In this document: positions 32,930 to 40,847 of the stretch, one piece after another
Layout: every line of letters begins with the position of its first letter
Position numbering within the stretch: position 1 is the stretch's first letter
DNA from: Brevundimonas sp. UBA2388
GTDB lineage: Bacteria > Pseudomonadota > Alphaproteobacteria > Caulobacterales > Caulobacteraceae
DNA length: 41,644 nt
Assembly: GCA_002343425.1 (NCBI GenBank)
Contig: DDSO01000078.1
Coordinates: 1-41,644 of the forward strand
Reading direction: 5' to 3'
Translations under genes and position numbers: made by a program
The notes under the pieces: generated by a model
Told to the model about the DNA's origin: nothing
What the model saw: only the letters and a program-made list of their open reading frames with translations
Database searches by the model: none

Positions 32930-33442
32930 ATGTCTGAACCTCGACGCGGAAGCGCACGCGCGCTCGACGGCCTCGACCACCTGGCCATGGGACTGGCGGG
33001 CTTTGCCCTCGTGGCCATGGCCCTGATCCAGGCCTGGCAGGTCTTCGCCCGCTATGTGCTCAACGACAGCCCCGGCTGGACCGAGCCGCTCGCCCTGCTG
33101 CTGATGAGTTTCGCCGTGATGTTCGGCGCCGCCGTCGCGGTGCGGCGCGAGACCCATTTCGCCTTCCAGTCCTTCCGGGATGCGGCGCCGGGTCCGCTGC
33201 AATGGCTGCTCAAGTCGATTTCCCGCCTGATCGCCGCCGCCGCCGGCGCCGGCCTGATGGTCCTCGGCGGAACGCTGATGATCGATGAATGGCCGGTCGC
33301 CCTGGCTGGAGCGCCCCTGCCCTCGGGTCTGAAGTTCGCCGGCCTCTGTGTCGGCGGCGCCCTGATCCTGCTGTTCTCGATCGAGCGCCTGCTGACCGGC
33401 GACTACCGCGCGCCGGATGTCGCCGAAAAGGCGGAGGACTGA
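32930..33442 (+). CDS. dctQ: TRAP transporter small membrane subunit (DctQ family)
   Basis: 170 aa with four predicted membrane helices: LAMGLAGFALVAMALIQAWQV, ALLLMSFAVMFGAAVAVR, LISRLIAAAAGAGLMVLGG and FAGLCVGGALILLFSIERLL. WQVFARYVLNDSPGWTEPLA is the conserved DctQ segment after the first helix. It docks the large subunit in the inner membrane. GGAGGG-type purines precede ATG 32930. Two base pairs separate its stop from the dctM start. Confidence 0.88.
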   Translation: MSEPRRGSARALDGLDHLAMGLAGFALVAMALIQAWQVFARYVLNDSPGWTEPLALLLMSFAVMFGAAVAVRRETHFAFQSFRDAAPGPLQWLLKSISRLIAAAAGAGLMVLGGTLMIDEWPVALAGAPLPSGLKFAGLCVGGALILLFSIERLLTGDYRAPDVAEKAED

Positions 33443-33444
33443 GC

Positions 33445-34725
33445 ATGGAATACATCATCCTCTTCGGCCTTCTGGCCATCCTTCTGGCCATCGGCGTGCC
33501 GGTCGCCTTCTCCCTGCTGGCCGCGACCCTGGCGACGGTCCTCTATCTGGCCCTGCCGCCGATCGTCGTGTTCCAGCAGATGGGGTCCGACATCACCTCG
33601 GTGGCCCTTCTGGCCATCCCGCTGTTCATCTTCACCGGCGAACTGATGATGAAGGGCGGCCTGTCCGACCGGATGATCGCCCTCGCCTCCTCCATGGTCG
33701 GCCATGTGCGCGGCGGCCTGGGCCAGGTCACCGTCGTGGGCTCGACCCTGTTCGGCGGCGTCTCGGGCAGCGCCATCGCCGACGTCTCGGCCGTCGGCGG
33801 CACCATGATCCCGCAGATGCAGAAGCGCGGTTATGACGCCGACTACGCCGTCAACGTCACCATCTCGGCGGCGCTCGTGGCCCTGCTGGTGCCGCCCTCG
33901 CACAATATGATCCTTTATTCGGCCGCGGCCGGCGGCGGGGTCTCGATCTCGGACCTGTTCGCCGCGGGCATCATCCCCGCCCTGCTTCTCGCCGCGACCC
34001 TGATGGTCACCGCCTATGTCGTCGCCCGCAAGCGCGGCTATGCAGCCGAGGTCTTCCCCGGCTTCCGCACCATCGCCGTGCGGCTGGTCGCCGCCATCCC
34101 CGGCCTGCTGCTGGTCGGCATTATCTTCACCGGCATCCGGATGGGCGTCTTCACCGCCGTGGAGAGCGCCTCGATCGCCGTGGTCTACGCCACCGTGGTC
34201 ACCGGCCTGATCTACCGCCACATGACCTGGAGCGCCTTCAAGGCCGCCTGCCTCGGCGCGGCGCGAACCTCGGGCATGGTACTGTTCATCATCGGCTGCG
34301 CGGGCGCCTTCGGCTGGCTGATGGCTTACATGCAGGTGCCGACCATGATGGTCGACCTGCTGCAGACCCTGACCGACAATCCGATCCTGATCCTTCTGCT
34401 GATCAACGTCATCCTGCTGATCCTCGGCACCTTCATGGACATGGCGCCGCTGATCATCATCTGCACCCCGATCTTCCTGCCGGTGGCCAAGGCCTTCGAC
34501 GTCGATCCAGTCCAGTTCGGCGTCATCCTGCTGCTCAACTGCGGCATCGGCCTGATCACCCCGCCGGTCGGGTCAGTTCTTTTCGTCGGCAGTGCCATCG
34601 CCGGCATTCCCATGACCCGGGCGTTGAAGACCATCTGGCCGTTCTGGCTCTCTTGCGTCGCCGTGCTGATGCTGGTCACCTTCATCCCGGCGCTTTCGCT
34701 GTGGCTGCCCTCGCTGATGAAATGA
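33445..34725 (+). CDS. dctM: TRAP transporter large membrane subunit (DctM family)
   Basis: 426 aa, about 12 membrane helices. GELMMKGGLSDRMIALAS, GHVRGGLGQVTVVGSTLFGGVSGSAIADVSAVG and LVPPSHNMILYS are the DctM signatures, and FMDMAPLIIICTPIFLPV with GLITPPVG lie in the second half. It is the Na+-dependent transport channel. The frame is open upstream to 33289 inside dctQ; ATG 33445 with GGAGG 7 nt ahead is the start. Its stop overlaps the kdgK start by 4 bp (ATGA). Confidence 0.92.
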   Translation: MEYIILFGLLAILLAIGVPVAFSLLAATLATVLYLALPPIVVFQQMGSDITSVALLAIPLFIFTGELMMKGGLSDRMIALASSMVGHVRGGLGQVTVVGSTLFGGVSGSAIADVSAVGGTMIPQMQKRGYDADYAVNVTISAALVALLVPPSHNMILYSAAAGGGVSISDLFAAGIIPALLLAATLMVTAYVVARKRGYAAEVFPGFRTIAVRLVAAIPGLLLVGIIFTGIRMGVFTAVESASIAVVYATVVTGLIYRHMTWSAFKAACLGAARTSGMVLFIIGCAGAFGWLMAYMQVPTMMVDLLQTLTDNPILILLLINVILLILGTFMDMAPLIIICTPIFLPVAKAFDVDPVQFGVILLLNCGIGLITPPVGSVLFVGSAIAGIPMTRALKTIWPFWLSCVAVLMLVTFIPALSLWLPSLMK

Positions 34726-35816
34726 CCGACCTGCTGGCCGTTCGACCGGCCGAAGACTGCCGCTGGGACTGCGTCGCCCTGGGCGAAGTCATGCTGCGCC
34801 TCGATCCGGGCGAGGGCCGCATCCGCACGGCGCGGTCCTTCCAGGTCTGGGAGGGCGGCGGCGAGTACAATGTCGCGCGAGGCCTGCGAAAGACGTTCGG
34901 GATGCGGACTGCGGTCGTCACCGCCCTGCCGCGCAACGAGATGGGCGCCCTCGCCGAGGATCTGATCCTCCAGGGCGGCGTCGACACGTCCCACATCCTG
35001 TGGCGTGAGGCCGACGGCATCGGCCGCAATACCCGGATGGGTCTGAATTTCACCGAGCGCGGCTTCGGCGTGCGCGGCGCGCTGGGCGCCTCGGACCGTG
35101 CCAACACCGCCGCCTCGCAGATGCAGCCGGATGAGGTCGACTGGGACGCTCTCTTTGGCGGCGAAGGCGTGCGCTGGCTCCACACCGGCGGCATTTTTGC
35201 AGCCCTGTCCGAGAGCACCGCCGCGACCACCCTGGCCGCCATCCGGGCCGCCAAACGCCATGGCGTCATCGTCAGCTACGACCTCAACTACCGCGCCAGT
35301 CTGTGGTCCAGCCATCCCGATCCGGACGCCGCTCAACGGGTCAACCGCGAGATCGCCGGCCTGGCCGACGTCCTGATCGGCGACGAATACGCCTGGGAAT
35401 CCTGCCTCGGCGTCGGCGGCCACGCGGCCCGCGCGGACCAGGCCGACGCCGCGCCGTTCGACGCCCTCGTCGCCCGCTCTTCCGGCGACCTGCCCAACGT
35501 CAGGATTTTCGCCGCCACCCTGCGCGACCCGGTCTCGGCCTCGGTCAACCGCTGGGGCGCGGTGCTGTGGGCCAGTGGAAAGCGCTATACCACGCCGGTG
35601 CGCGAGATCGCGGTTCTGGACCGCGTCGGCGGCGGCGATGGTTTCGTCTCGGGGATGGCGTATGCCTTCCTGAACGGCCTCGGGCCGCAGATCGCCGTCG
35701 ATTACGGCGCGGCCCACGGGGCACTGGCCATGACCACCCCGGGCGACAACGCCATGACCTCTCTGCATGAGGTGAAAGCTGTGGCCGGCGGACGCGGGGC
35801 GGCGGCGATCCGCTAG
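34722..35816 (+). CDS. kdgK: 2-keto-3-deoxygluconate kinase-like PfkB sugar kinase
   Basis: 364 aa, ribokinase/PfkB fold. CVALGEVMLRLDPGEGRI opens the fold, FQVWEGGGEYNVARGLRKTFG is the substrate loop, VSYDLNYRASLW is typical of KdgK, and DRVGGGDGFVSGMAYAFL is the C-terminal signature holding the catalytic Asp, with GGGD replacing the usual GAGD. It should phosphorylate KDG to KDPG, after which an aldolase (not in the window) gives pyruvate and glyceraldehyde 3-phosphate. Starts on the ATGA overlapping dctM, last gene of the operon. The 80-residue insert at WESCLGVGGHAARADQADAAP is longer than in Escherichia KdgK. Confidence 0.87.
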   Translation: MTDLLAVRPAEDCRWDCVALGEVMLRLDPGEGRIRTARSFQVWEGGGEYNVARGLRKTFGMRTAVVTALPRNEMGALAEDLILQGGVDTSHILWREADGIGRNTRMGLNFTERGFGVRGALGASDRANTAASQMQPDEVDWDALFGGEGVRWLHTGGIFAALSESTAATTLAAIRAAKRHGVIVSYDLNYRASLWSSHPDPDAAQRVNREIAGLADVLIGDEYAWESCLGVGGHAARADQADAAPFDALVARSSGDLPNVRIFAATLRDPVSASVNRWGAVLWASGKRYTTPVREIAVLDRVGGGDGFVSGMAYAFLNGLGPQIAVDYGAAHGALAMTTPGDNAMTSLHEVKAVAGGRGAAAIR

Positions 35817-36018
35817 TCTTGACGACCTGCAGTTGTGGACGCGAGCCTTGCAAGCCTGTGTTCTGAACGTCACAGATACGTCCATATGAGCGGGGCGCGA
35901 TCTCAATCGGTGCGCCAGATCGTGGACAGATTGAAAGGCGGGGCTGGCCATTCACATTTCTGTATGCAACCTCGGCTATGCAGACGCATTAACTGCTACC
36001 CAACCCGGAGACTGACTG

Positions 36019-36243
36019 ATGAAAAAAACCATTGCAGCCATCACAGCCGGCCTCCTGCTTGTCGCAGGTCAGGCCGTCGCCCAGAACAACAGCGCGACCG
36101 TCCGTGTCGGCGACCGTGTCGGCGCCCAGGCCGGTGACTCGAGCGAATTCGCGGGCGTGCCGATCGCTGTCCTGCTGCTCGGCGGCGCCGCCCTGATCAC
36201 CCTGATCGTCGTGGCCACCGACGACGACAGCGAGAGCGACTAA
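36019..36243 (+). CDS. Small secreted or membrane-anchored protein, 74 aa
   Basis: 74 aa. Signal peptide MKKTIAAITAGLLLVAGQAVAQ, a short mature part NNSATVRVGDRVGAQAGDSSEF, one membrane helix (GVPIAVLLLGGAALITLIVVA) and an acidic TDDDSESD tail. I do not recognise a function; similarly built small proteins occur next to envelope genes in Alphaproteobacteria. Stands alone, about 200 bp after kdgK, with a strong terminator behind. Start ATG 36019 has GGAG 10 nt upstream. Confidence 0.75.
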   Translation: MKKTIAAITAGLLLVAGQAVAQNNSATVRVGDRVGAQAGDSSEFAGVPIAVLLLGGAALITLIVVATDDDSESD

Positions 36244-36272
36244 GCTTTCCGGCCATTCCGGCCTCAGGAATC

Positions 36273-36305
36273 GCCCCCGTCGCGCAAGCGGCGGGGGCTT
36301 TTTCC
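36273..36305 (+). terminator. Intrinsic terminator of the small membrane protein gene
   Basis: GCCCCCGTCGC (36273-36283) pairs with GCGGCGGGGGC (36288-36298, one G-T pair), loop GCAA, followed by TTTTT. It ends transcription from the 36019 gene; the reverse strand lacks a T-run so the convergent zinc-ribbon gene would be ended less well. Confidence 0.88.
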
Positions 36306-36331
36306 TGTGCCCGCCCCGCGCTCCTCCGTCT

Positions 36332-36628
36332 TCAGGCCCGCTCTTCCTCCGCGCCGCAGAGCGCGCACTGGAAGCGGGCGACCTTCGATTTCGAGGGCAT
36401 GGGCCTGAGGACCGAGGTCCGGCCGAACTCGAACCGGCACCGCCTGCATTCGTCGTCCTGGGGCGCACGGGCCGCGAGGACGCTCGCTATGGCCGCATCC
36501 TTCTCGGCCACCTTCGCGCGCGCCCGCGCCTCGTCCGCCTGGGCCCGGACGATGTCGTCCTGCGCCGCGCGCTTCTCGCGCTCCAAGCGCTCGACCAGCT
36601 GGCGTCGGTAAAGGTCGTGGTCGGTCAT
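36332..36628 (-). CDS. Coiled-coil zinc-ribbon protein, 98 aa
   Basis: 98 aa from ATG 36626-36628, preceded by GAGGGGG at 6-7 nt. Residues 6-55 are a charged helix (YRRQLVERLEREKRAAQDD, then ADEARARAKVAEKDAAI) that should form a coiled coil. The C-terminal CRRC and CALC pairs, 23 residues apart in spacing, make a zinc ribbon. Function unknown; the make-up suggests a small DNA- or protein-binding factor. The frame is open to 36721 but the SD site fixes the start. Divergent from the MFS transporter. Confidence 0.72.
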   Translation of the reverse strand: MTDHDLYRRQLVERLEREKRAAQDDIVRAQADEARARAKVAEKDAAIASVLAARAPQDDECRRCRFEFGRTSVLRPMPSKSKVARFQCALCGAEEERA

Positions 36629-36787
36629 TTCGTCCCCCTCTCTGGCCGGCAGCGAGGCGCAGATAAACCACGGAGTCAACGGCAGCGCCCTGCTCCGGCC
36701 AGCCCCCGGAGACGGTTGCACAGGGCCGATGCGCTTTCAGCCGTCCCGGTCTAGGCTCCCGGCAAACGAGTCCGGGGGAGAGACCAT

Positions 36788-38446
36788 ATGACCGACTGCG
36801 CCGCCGCCGGGGACCCTGCCGTCGACCGCGACGACCGGCTGGTCATTCTCGCCTCCTCAGTCGGAACGGTGATCGAGTGGTACGACTTCTATCTGTACGG
36901 CTCGCTGGCGGCGATCATCACCGTCCAGTTCTTCTCCGGCGTCAACGAGACCACCGGCTATATCTTCGCCCTGATGGCCTTCGCCGCCGGCTTCGCGGTC
37001 CGACCGTTCGGAGCCATCTTCTTCGGCCGGCTGGGCGATCTCTGGGGGCGCAAGAACACCTTTCTCGTCACCATGCTGCTCATGGGGCTGTCGACCTTCG
37101 TCGTCGGCCTGCTGCCCTCCTACGCCGCCATCGGCATTGCAGCGCCCGCCATCCTCATCGCCATGCGGCTGCTGCAGGGCCTGGCCCTGGGCGGGGAGTA
37201 CGGCGGCGCAGCCACCTATGTCGCCGAACACGCGCCGCCCGGAAAGCGCGGCTTCTACACCTCCTTCATCCAGATCACGGCGACCGCCGGCCTGATGCTG
37301 AGCCTGCTGGTCATACTCGGCGTGCGCACCGCCGTCGGCGAGGAGGCCTTCAAGGACTGGGGCTGGCGGATTCCCTTCCTCGTCTCGATCCTGTTGCTCG
37401 GCGTGTCGCTGTGGATCCGCCTCAGACTGGCCGAGAGCCCGGCCTTCGCCCGCATGAAAGCGGAGGGCAAGGGCTCGAAGACGCCGCTCAAGGACAGTTT
37501 CGGGAAGTGGCCGAACCTCAAACTGGTGCTGCTGGCCCTCGTCGGCCTGACCGCGGGTCAGGCCGTGGTCTGGTATACGGGCCAGTTCTACGCCCTGTTC
37601 TTCCTCGAGAAGACGCTGAAGGTGGATGGCCCACTGGCCAACATCCTCATCGCGATCTCCCTGCTGCTCGCCACGCCCTTCTTCGTCTTCTGGGGCTGGC
37701 TGTCAGACAAGGTCGGCCGCAAGCCGATTATCCTCGTCGGCTGTCTGCTGGCGGCCCTGACCTATTTCCCGCTGTTCCACGCCCTGACCGGGGCGGCCAA
37801 TCCGCAGCTGGCCGCAGCCACCGCCAGCGCCCCGGTCAGCGTGCACGCCGACCCGGCCGACTGCGCCCTGCAGTTCGATCCGGTGGGCAAGACGGTGTTC
37901 GACAGCTCCTGCGACCTGGCCAAGTCGTATCTGGCCAAGGCCGGCGTCACCTACGCCAATATCGCCGCCCCGGCGGGATCGACGGCCGAGGTCCGCATCG
38001 GCCATGTGGTCGTGACCAGTTTCGACGGCGCGGCCCTGCCCCGCCCCGACTTCGCCGCGCGCAAGGCCGAATGGGAAGCCGGACTCGGCGCCGCCCTGGC
38101 CGCCGCCGGCTATCCTGCCAGGGCTGACAGCGCCCTGGTCAACAAGCCGCTCGTCGTCGCCATCCTGTTCGTGCTCGTGATCTATGTGACCATGGTCTAC
38201 GGCCCGATCGCGGCGGCCCTGGTCGAAATGTTCCCCACCAACATCCGCTACACCTCCATGTCCCTGCCCTATCACATCGGCAACGGCTGGTTCGGCGGCT
38301 TCCTGCCCACCACAGCCTTCGCGATGGTCGCCGCGACGGGCAATATCTACTACGGCCTCTGGTATCCGGTGGTGGTGGCGCTGGTGACGGTGGTGGTCGG
38401 CTATCTGTTCATCCGTGATCGGAAGGATGTGGACCTGGGCGGCTAG
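36788..38446 (+). CDS. MFS transporter, MHS type, with periplasmic insert
   Basis: 552 aa against about 440 for the metabolite:H+ symporter family. VGTVIEWYDFYLYGSLAAII, RPFGAIFFGRLGDLWGRKNTFLVTM and RLLQGLALGGEYGGAATYVAEHAPPGKRGFYTS are MHS signatures. DKVGRKPIILVG marks loop 8-9, so the extra region between about residues 333 and 450 lies in periplasmic loop 9-10; it contains two Cys (DCALQF and SSCDLAK) that could pair. Substrate unknown, probably an organic acid. The TAG stop (38444-38446) is inside the CTAG target of the adjacent insertion sequence. Divergent from the zinc-ribbon gene. Confidence 0.87.
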   Translation: MTDCAAAGDPAVDRDDRLVILASSVGTVIEWYDFYLYGSLAAIITVQFFSGVNETTGYIFALMAFAAGFAVRPFGAIFFGRLGDLWGRKNTFLVTMLLMGLSTFVVGLLPSYAAIGIAAPAILIAMRLLQGLALGGEYGGAATYVAEHAPPGKRGFYTSFIQITATAGLMLSLLVILGVRTAVGEEAFKDWGWRIPFLVSILLLGVSLWIRLRLAESPAFARMKAEGKGSKTPLKDSFGKWPNLKLVLLALVGLTAGQAVVWYTGQFYALFFLEKTLKVDGPLANILIAISLLLATPFFVFWGWLSDKVGRKPIILVGCLLAALTYFPLFHALTGAANPQLAAATASAPVSVHADPADCALQFDPVGKTVFDSSCDLAKSYLAKAGVTYANIAAPAGSTAEVRIGHVVVTSFDGAALPRPDFAARKAEWEAGLGAALAAAGYPARADSALVNKPLVVAILFVLVIYVTMVYGPIAAALVEMFPTNIRYTSMSLPYHIGNGWFGGFLPTTAFAMVAATGNIYYGLWYPVVVALVTVVVGYLFIRDRKDVDLGG

Positions 38447-39406
38447 TTGTTCGGTCCCGAAGTGAGGTGGATTGAATCGTATCGGAAGCGGTCTGGTTCG
38501 TCAGCCCACGCCTTGCAGATGGCTTCGTAGGGCGTGAGACCTTGTAAGGTCTTGGGCCGCTTGGCGAAGTTGTAGGCGTCCAGGATGGCGACGAGGTGCT
38601 GCCTGAGCTGTCGGTGGCTGTCGTAGTGATAGCGGCGGCCGGTGGCTTCCTTCAGCATCCGGTTCATCCGCTCGACCTGGCTCTTGGTTCAAGGACGATT
38701 GCGCTTGGTGAAGCGGTGCTCGGCGCAGTGTTCGAGGCAGACGCGGTCGAACTTGTGGACCCGCTAGCGAGCTGCGGGGCCGGAGCGTTGCTGGGGCATG
38801 TCCCCGAACTGCACGCCGTTGTCGGTCATCACCGTATGGATCTGTAGGGCACGGCTTCGATCACCGCCTTGAGGAAGTCGGCGGCGGCCTGGACGTTGGC
38901 GGCGGGGTGTAGCTGGGCGAAGGCGAACTTGGATGTCCGGTCCACGGCGACGAACAGGTGCAGCTTGCCCTCGTCGGTCCTGACCTCGGCGATGTCGATG
39001 TGGAAGTAGCCGATCGGATAGCGCTTGAACGGCTGTTTGGTGGGCTTGTCGCCGGCGATCTCGGGCAGGCAGCTGATGCCGTGGCGCTTCAGACAGCGGT
39101 GATGCGACGACCGGGTCAGGTTCGGCAGCGTCGCCTGGAACGCGTAAGGGCCGTCGTCCAGCGGCAACAGGGTATGCCTGCGGAGGCGAAGACGATGGCT
39201 TCTTCCTCAGGCGTCAGAACCGTCGATCAAACCGTCTTGGGGCCCATCGGCGCGTCATGAACGAAGGCTCGCTTGCGCCGTTTGGCGACGGTCTTGTGGT
39301 TGAACCCGTGCCGCGGCGCTAGCTCTTTGAGCGGAGCTTTCGATCGCTGTATCGCAGCTCGGACTGCGTGCGTGGTCGTGGCGCTGCCGAGGAGTATCTG
39401 GCCCAT
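38443..39406 (-). pseudogene. IS481-family transposase, decayed
   Basis: Read in three pieces the minus strand gives an IS481-type DDE transposase: GQILLGSATTTHAVRAAIQRS and a helix-turn-helix from ATG 39406, then PLDDGPYAFQATLPNLTRSSHHRCLKRHG with the first catalytic Asp in YFHIDIAEVRTDEGK, then VMTDNGVQFGDMPQQRSGPA (second Asp) and RPxTKSQVERMNRM (Glu). It is broken by TGA at 39227-39229, single-base losses near 39185 and 38840, TAG at 38764-38766 and TGA at 38689-38691. With five defects it is inactive. Its final TAG uses the flanking CTAG. Confidence 0.9.
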
Positions 39407-39465
39407 AGTGTCGCTCGGAATGAAGGGTCAGCTCGACTGATTCCCCCACACTCCGGGACAGGACA
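38448..39465 (-). mobile_element. IS481-family insertion sequence remnant
   Basis: About 1.02 kb, the usual IS481 size. The ends are related inverted repeats, TGTTCGGTCCCGAAGTGAGG at 38448 and TGTCCTGTCCCGGAGTGTGG reading inward from 39465, with 5 mismatches in 24 bp. Both ends are flanked by CTAG (38443-38446 and 39467-39470), the palindromic target known for IS481. The transposase inside is degenerate, so this is an old insertion. Confidence 0.88.
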
Positions 39466-39567
39466 CCTAGGGCTTCCCGTGCCGCGCCGCGGCTTCGCGG
39501 GTGCCAATCGATAGCTAGAATCCCACGCCGGTCGCGAGCGTGGGTCTCGCAGGGTTTGCGGGCTTTG

Positions 39568-40425
39568 CTACCGTACGGCCTCCACATAGACGCTCATCTG
39601 CGGATGAGTGTTGTCGAAATACAGGGTGTTCCTGAGTGGGGCGCAGGCCGATTGCCCGTAGCCAGATCGATAAGGTTCGGCGAAGCCCGCGTTGCGCATG
39701 AATGCCGCGATTTTGTCGTGGCTCCACCACGAGACATGATTGCCGGGTCTGTCGCCTCGCCATTCGGTCAACCCGGTAAAGTAGTCGAGCGCACCGATCT
39801 TGCCCTTTTCGGCGATTATGCGGCGAATCTCAACGGCATCAAATTTGTGAACCGAAGGCGAAAGGTCGTTTGGCGCCAGCATGGTCGCGACGTGATGCAG
39901 CCACCGCTCTTCCAAGGGCACTGAAGTGGCCGGCGCGTGGAGCATGGTCTCAAAGGTTCCTGGCCGATCATAAGCCTTGTCCCAATAGAACCAGTCCTCA
40001 TCGGAGCGCTGCATGGCCGCAAAGTCGGTGTCAGCGTCGGGTCCCGTGGTCACGCGCAAAAATCCGCCCGGCTTCAGGGCGCGATATGACTCGCGGAACA
40101 ACCGGTCCACCGCGTCATCCTTGACGTGTTCGATGGTGTGGCTTGTGTATATGACATCGGCTGACGCATCGGGGATCGGCAGAGGATCATCCGACATGAG
40201 ATCGCAATGAATGACGTTCTTTTGATCGTCCCTGTACCAATCGGAAACATAGTCCAGATTGATCCACCGAGGATGGAAAAACGAGCCTGCGCCAACGTTG
40301 TAGAAACGACCGTGAGGATAGAGTCGGTCGTAGAGCGCCGTATCGTCCGGCACGACCCGCCTGAGATCGACGCCAAATCGCTGGGCCGTCGTTCGTATCC
40401 GATGCTTCAACTTGCCCAACGCCAT
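39568..40425 (-). CDS. SAM-dependent methyltransferase, class I
   Basis: 285 aa from ATG 40423-40425 with GGAG 4 nt upstream. FYNVGAGSFFHPRWINLDY replaces the usual GxGxG glycine-rich loop (motif I), with acidic partner at CDLMSDDPLPIPDASADVIYTSHTIEHV, and the Methyltransf_11-type EHVKDD-RALKPGGFLRVTTGP motif follows. The C-terminal half is not recognisable. Such enzymes often sit in surface-polysaccharide loci, but none is here. G+C is lower than the neighbours: a hand count of 40201-40320 gives 57 of 120, against 79 of 120 for 41041-41160 in acs, which suggests acquired DNA. Substrate unknown. Confidence 0.82.
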   Translation of the reverse strand: MALGKLKHRIRTTAQRFGVDLRRVVPDDTALYDRLYPHGRFYNVGAGSFFHPRWINLDYVSDWYRDDQKNVIHCDLMSDDPLPIPDASADVIYTSHTIEHVKDDAVDRLFRESYRALKPGGFLRVTTGPDADTDFAAMQRSDEDWFYWDKAYDRPGTFETMLHAPATSVPLEERWLHHVATMLAPNDLSPSVHKFDAVEIRRIIAEKGKIGALDYFTGLTEWRGDRPGNHVSWWSHDKIAAFMRNAGFAEPYRSGYGQSACAPLRNTLYFDNTHPQMSVYVEAVR

Positions 40426-40847
40426 TTAGCTCCGAGTTCACCTTTAGATGGACGTTTATCCCAAGGCTGAGGGACCGGCCATACCTGACGACAAACGCCG
40501 CGCAAATTTGCCAAAGATCATGGCCGATGATGGTCCTGTCTGTTCCCCTCCACGGCCCCGACCCGCCGACATCGGCGCGTTGTGAACCCTCTGTAGGTCG
40601 TCCACCCGATCCGGCCCGGGAAAGCTTGAGTCAGCCTTTTCCCGAGAATGACGCAGGATGGGAAGCTATTGAGTCCACGTCCGGGTCGGCGCAATCAGCC
40701 TCAGACCCGCGGCGACTCATCGCGATATCCGGTCCCTTGAACCTCGGATTTGCCAGAGCGCGCATCAAGCGAATCCTTGGTACACGCTAGCCGCGACCTG
40801 AGACAGGACACGGTGCGCCAGAGACAGCCAGCCTTGGAGACGGTTTA
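40426..40847. other. 422-bp stretch without a convincing gene
   Basis: This separates the methyltransferase gene from acs and must hold both promoters. An 87-codon plus-strand ORF at 40527-40790 is present but lacks a good ribosome site, signal or recognisable domain; its last residues FARARIKRILGTR could be the tail of a lost gene. GTCCTGTCT at 40533-40541 and AGACAGGAC at 40801-40809 form an inverted pair resembling IS481 tips. No terminator seen. Confidence 0.5.

Noticed and set aside
38443..39406. Programmed frameshift in the IS481 transposase
   Set aside because: Besides the two frame changes there are three in-frame stop codons, and IS481 transposases are usually a single ORF, so decay is the better reading.
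40527..40790. 87-codon ORF upstream of acs as a gene
   Set aside because: No ribosome binding site or recognisable motif; composition is proline/serine rich at the start. Only the last 13 residues look protein-like. Kept as possible relic in the gap description.
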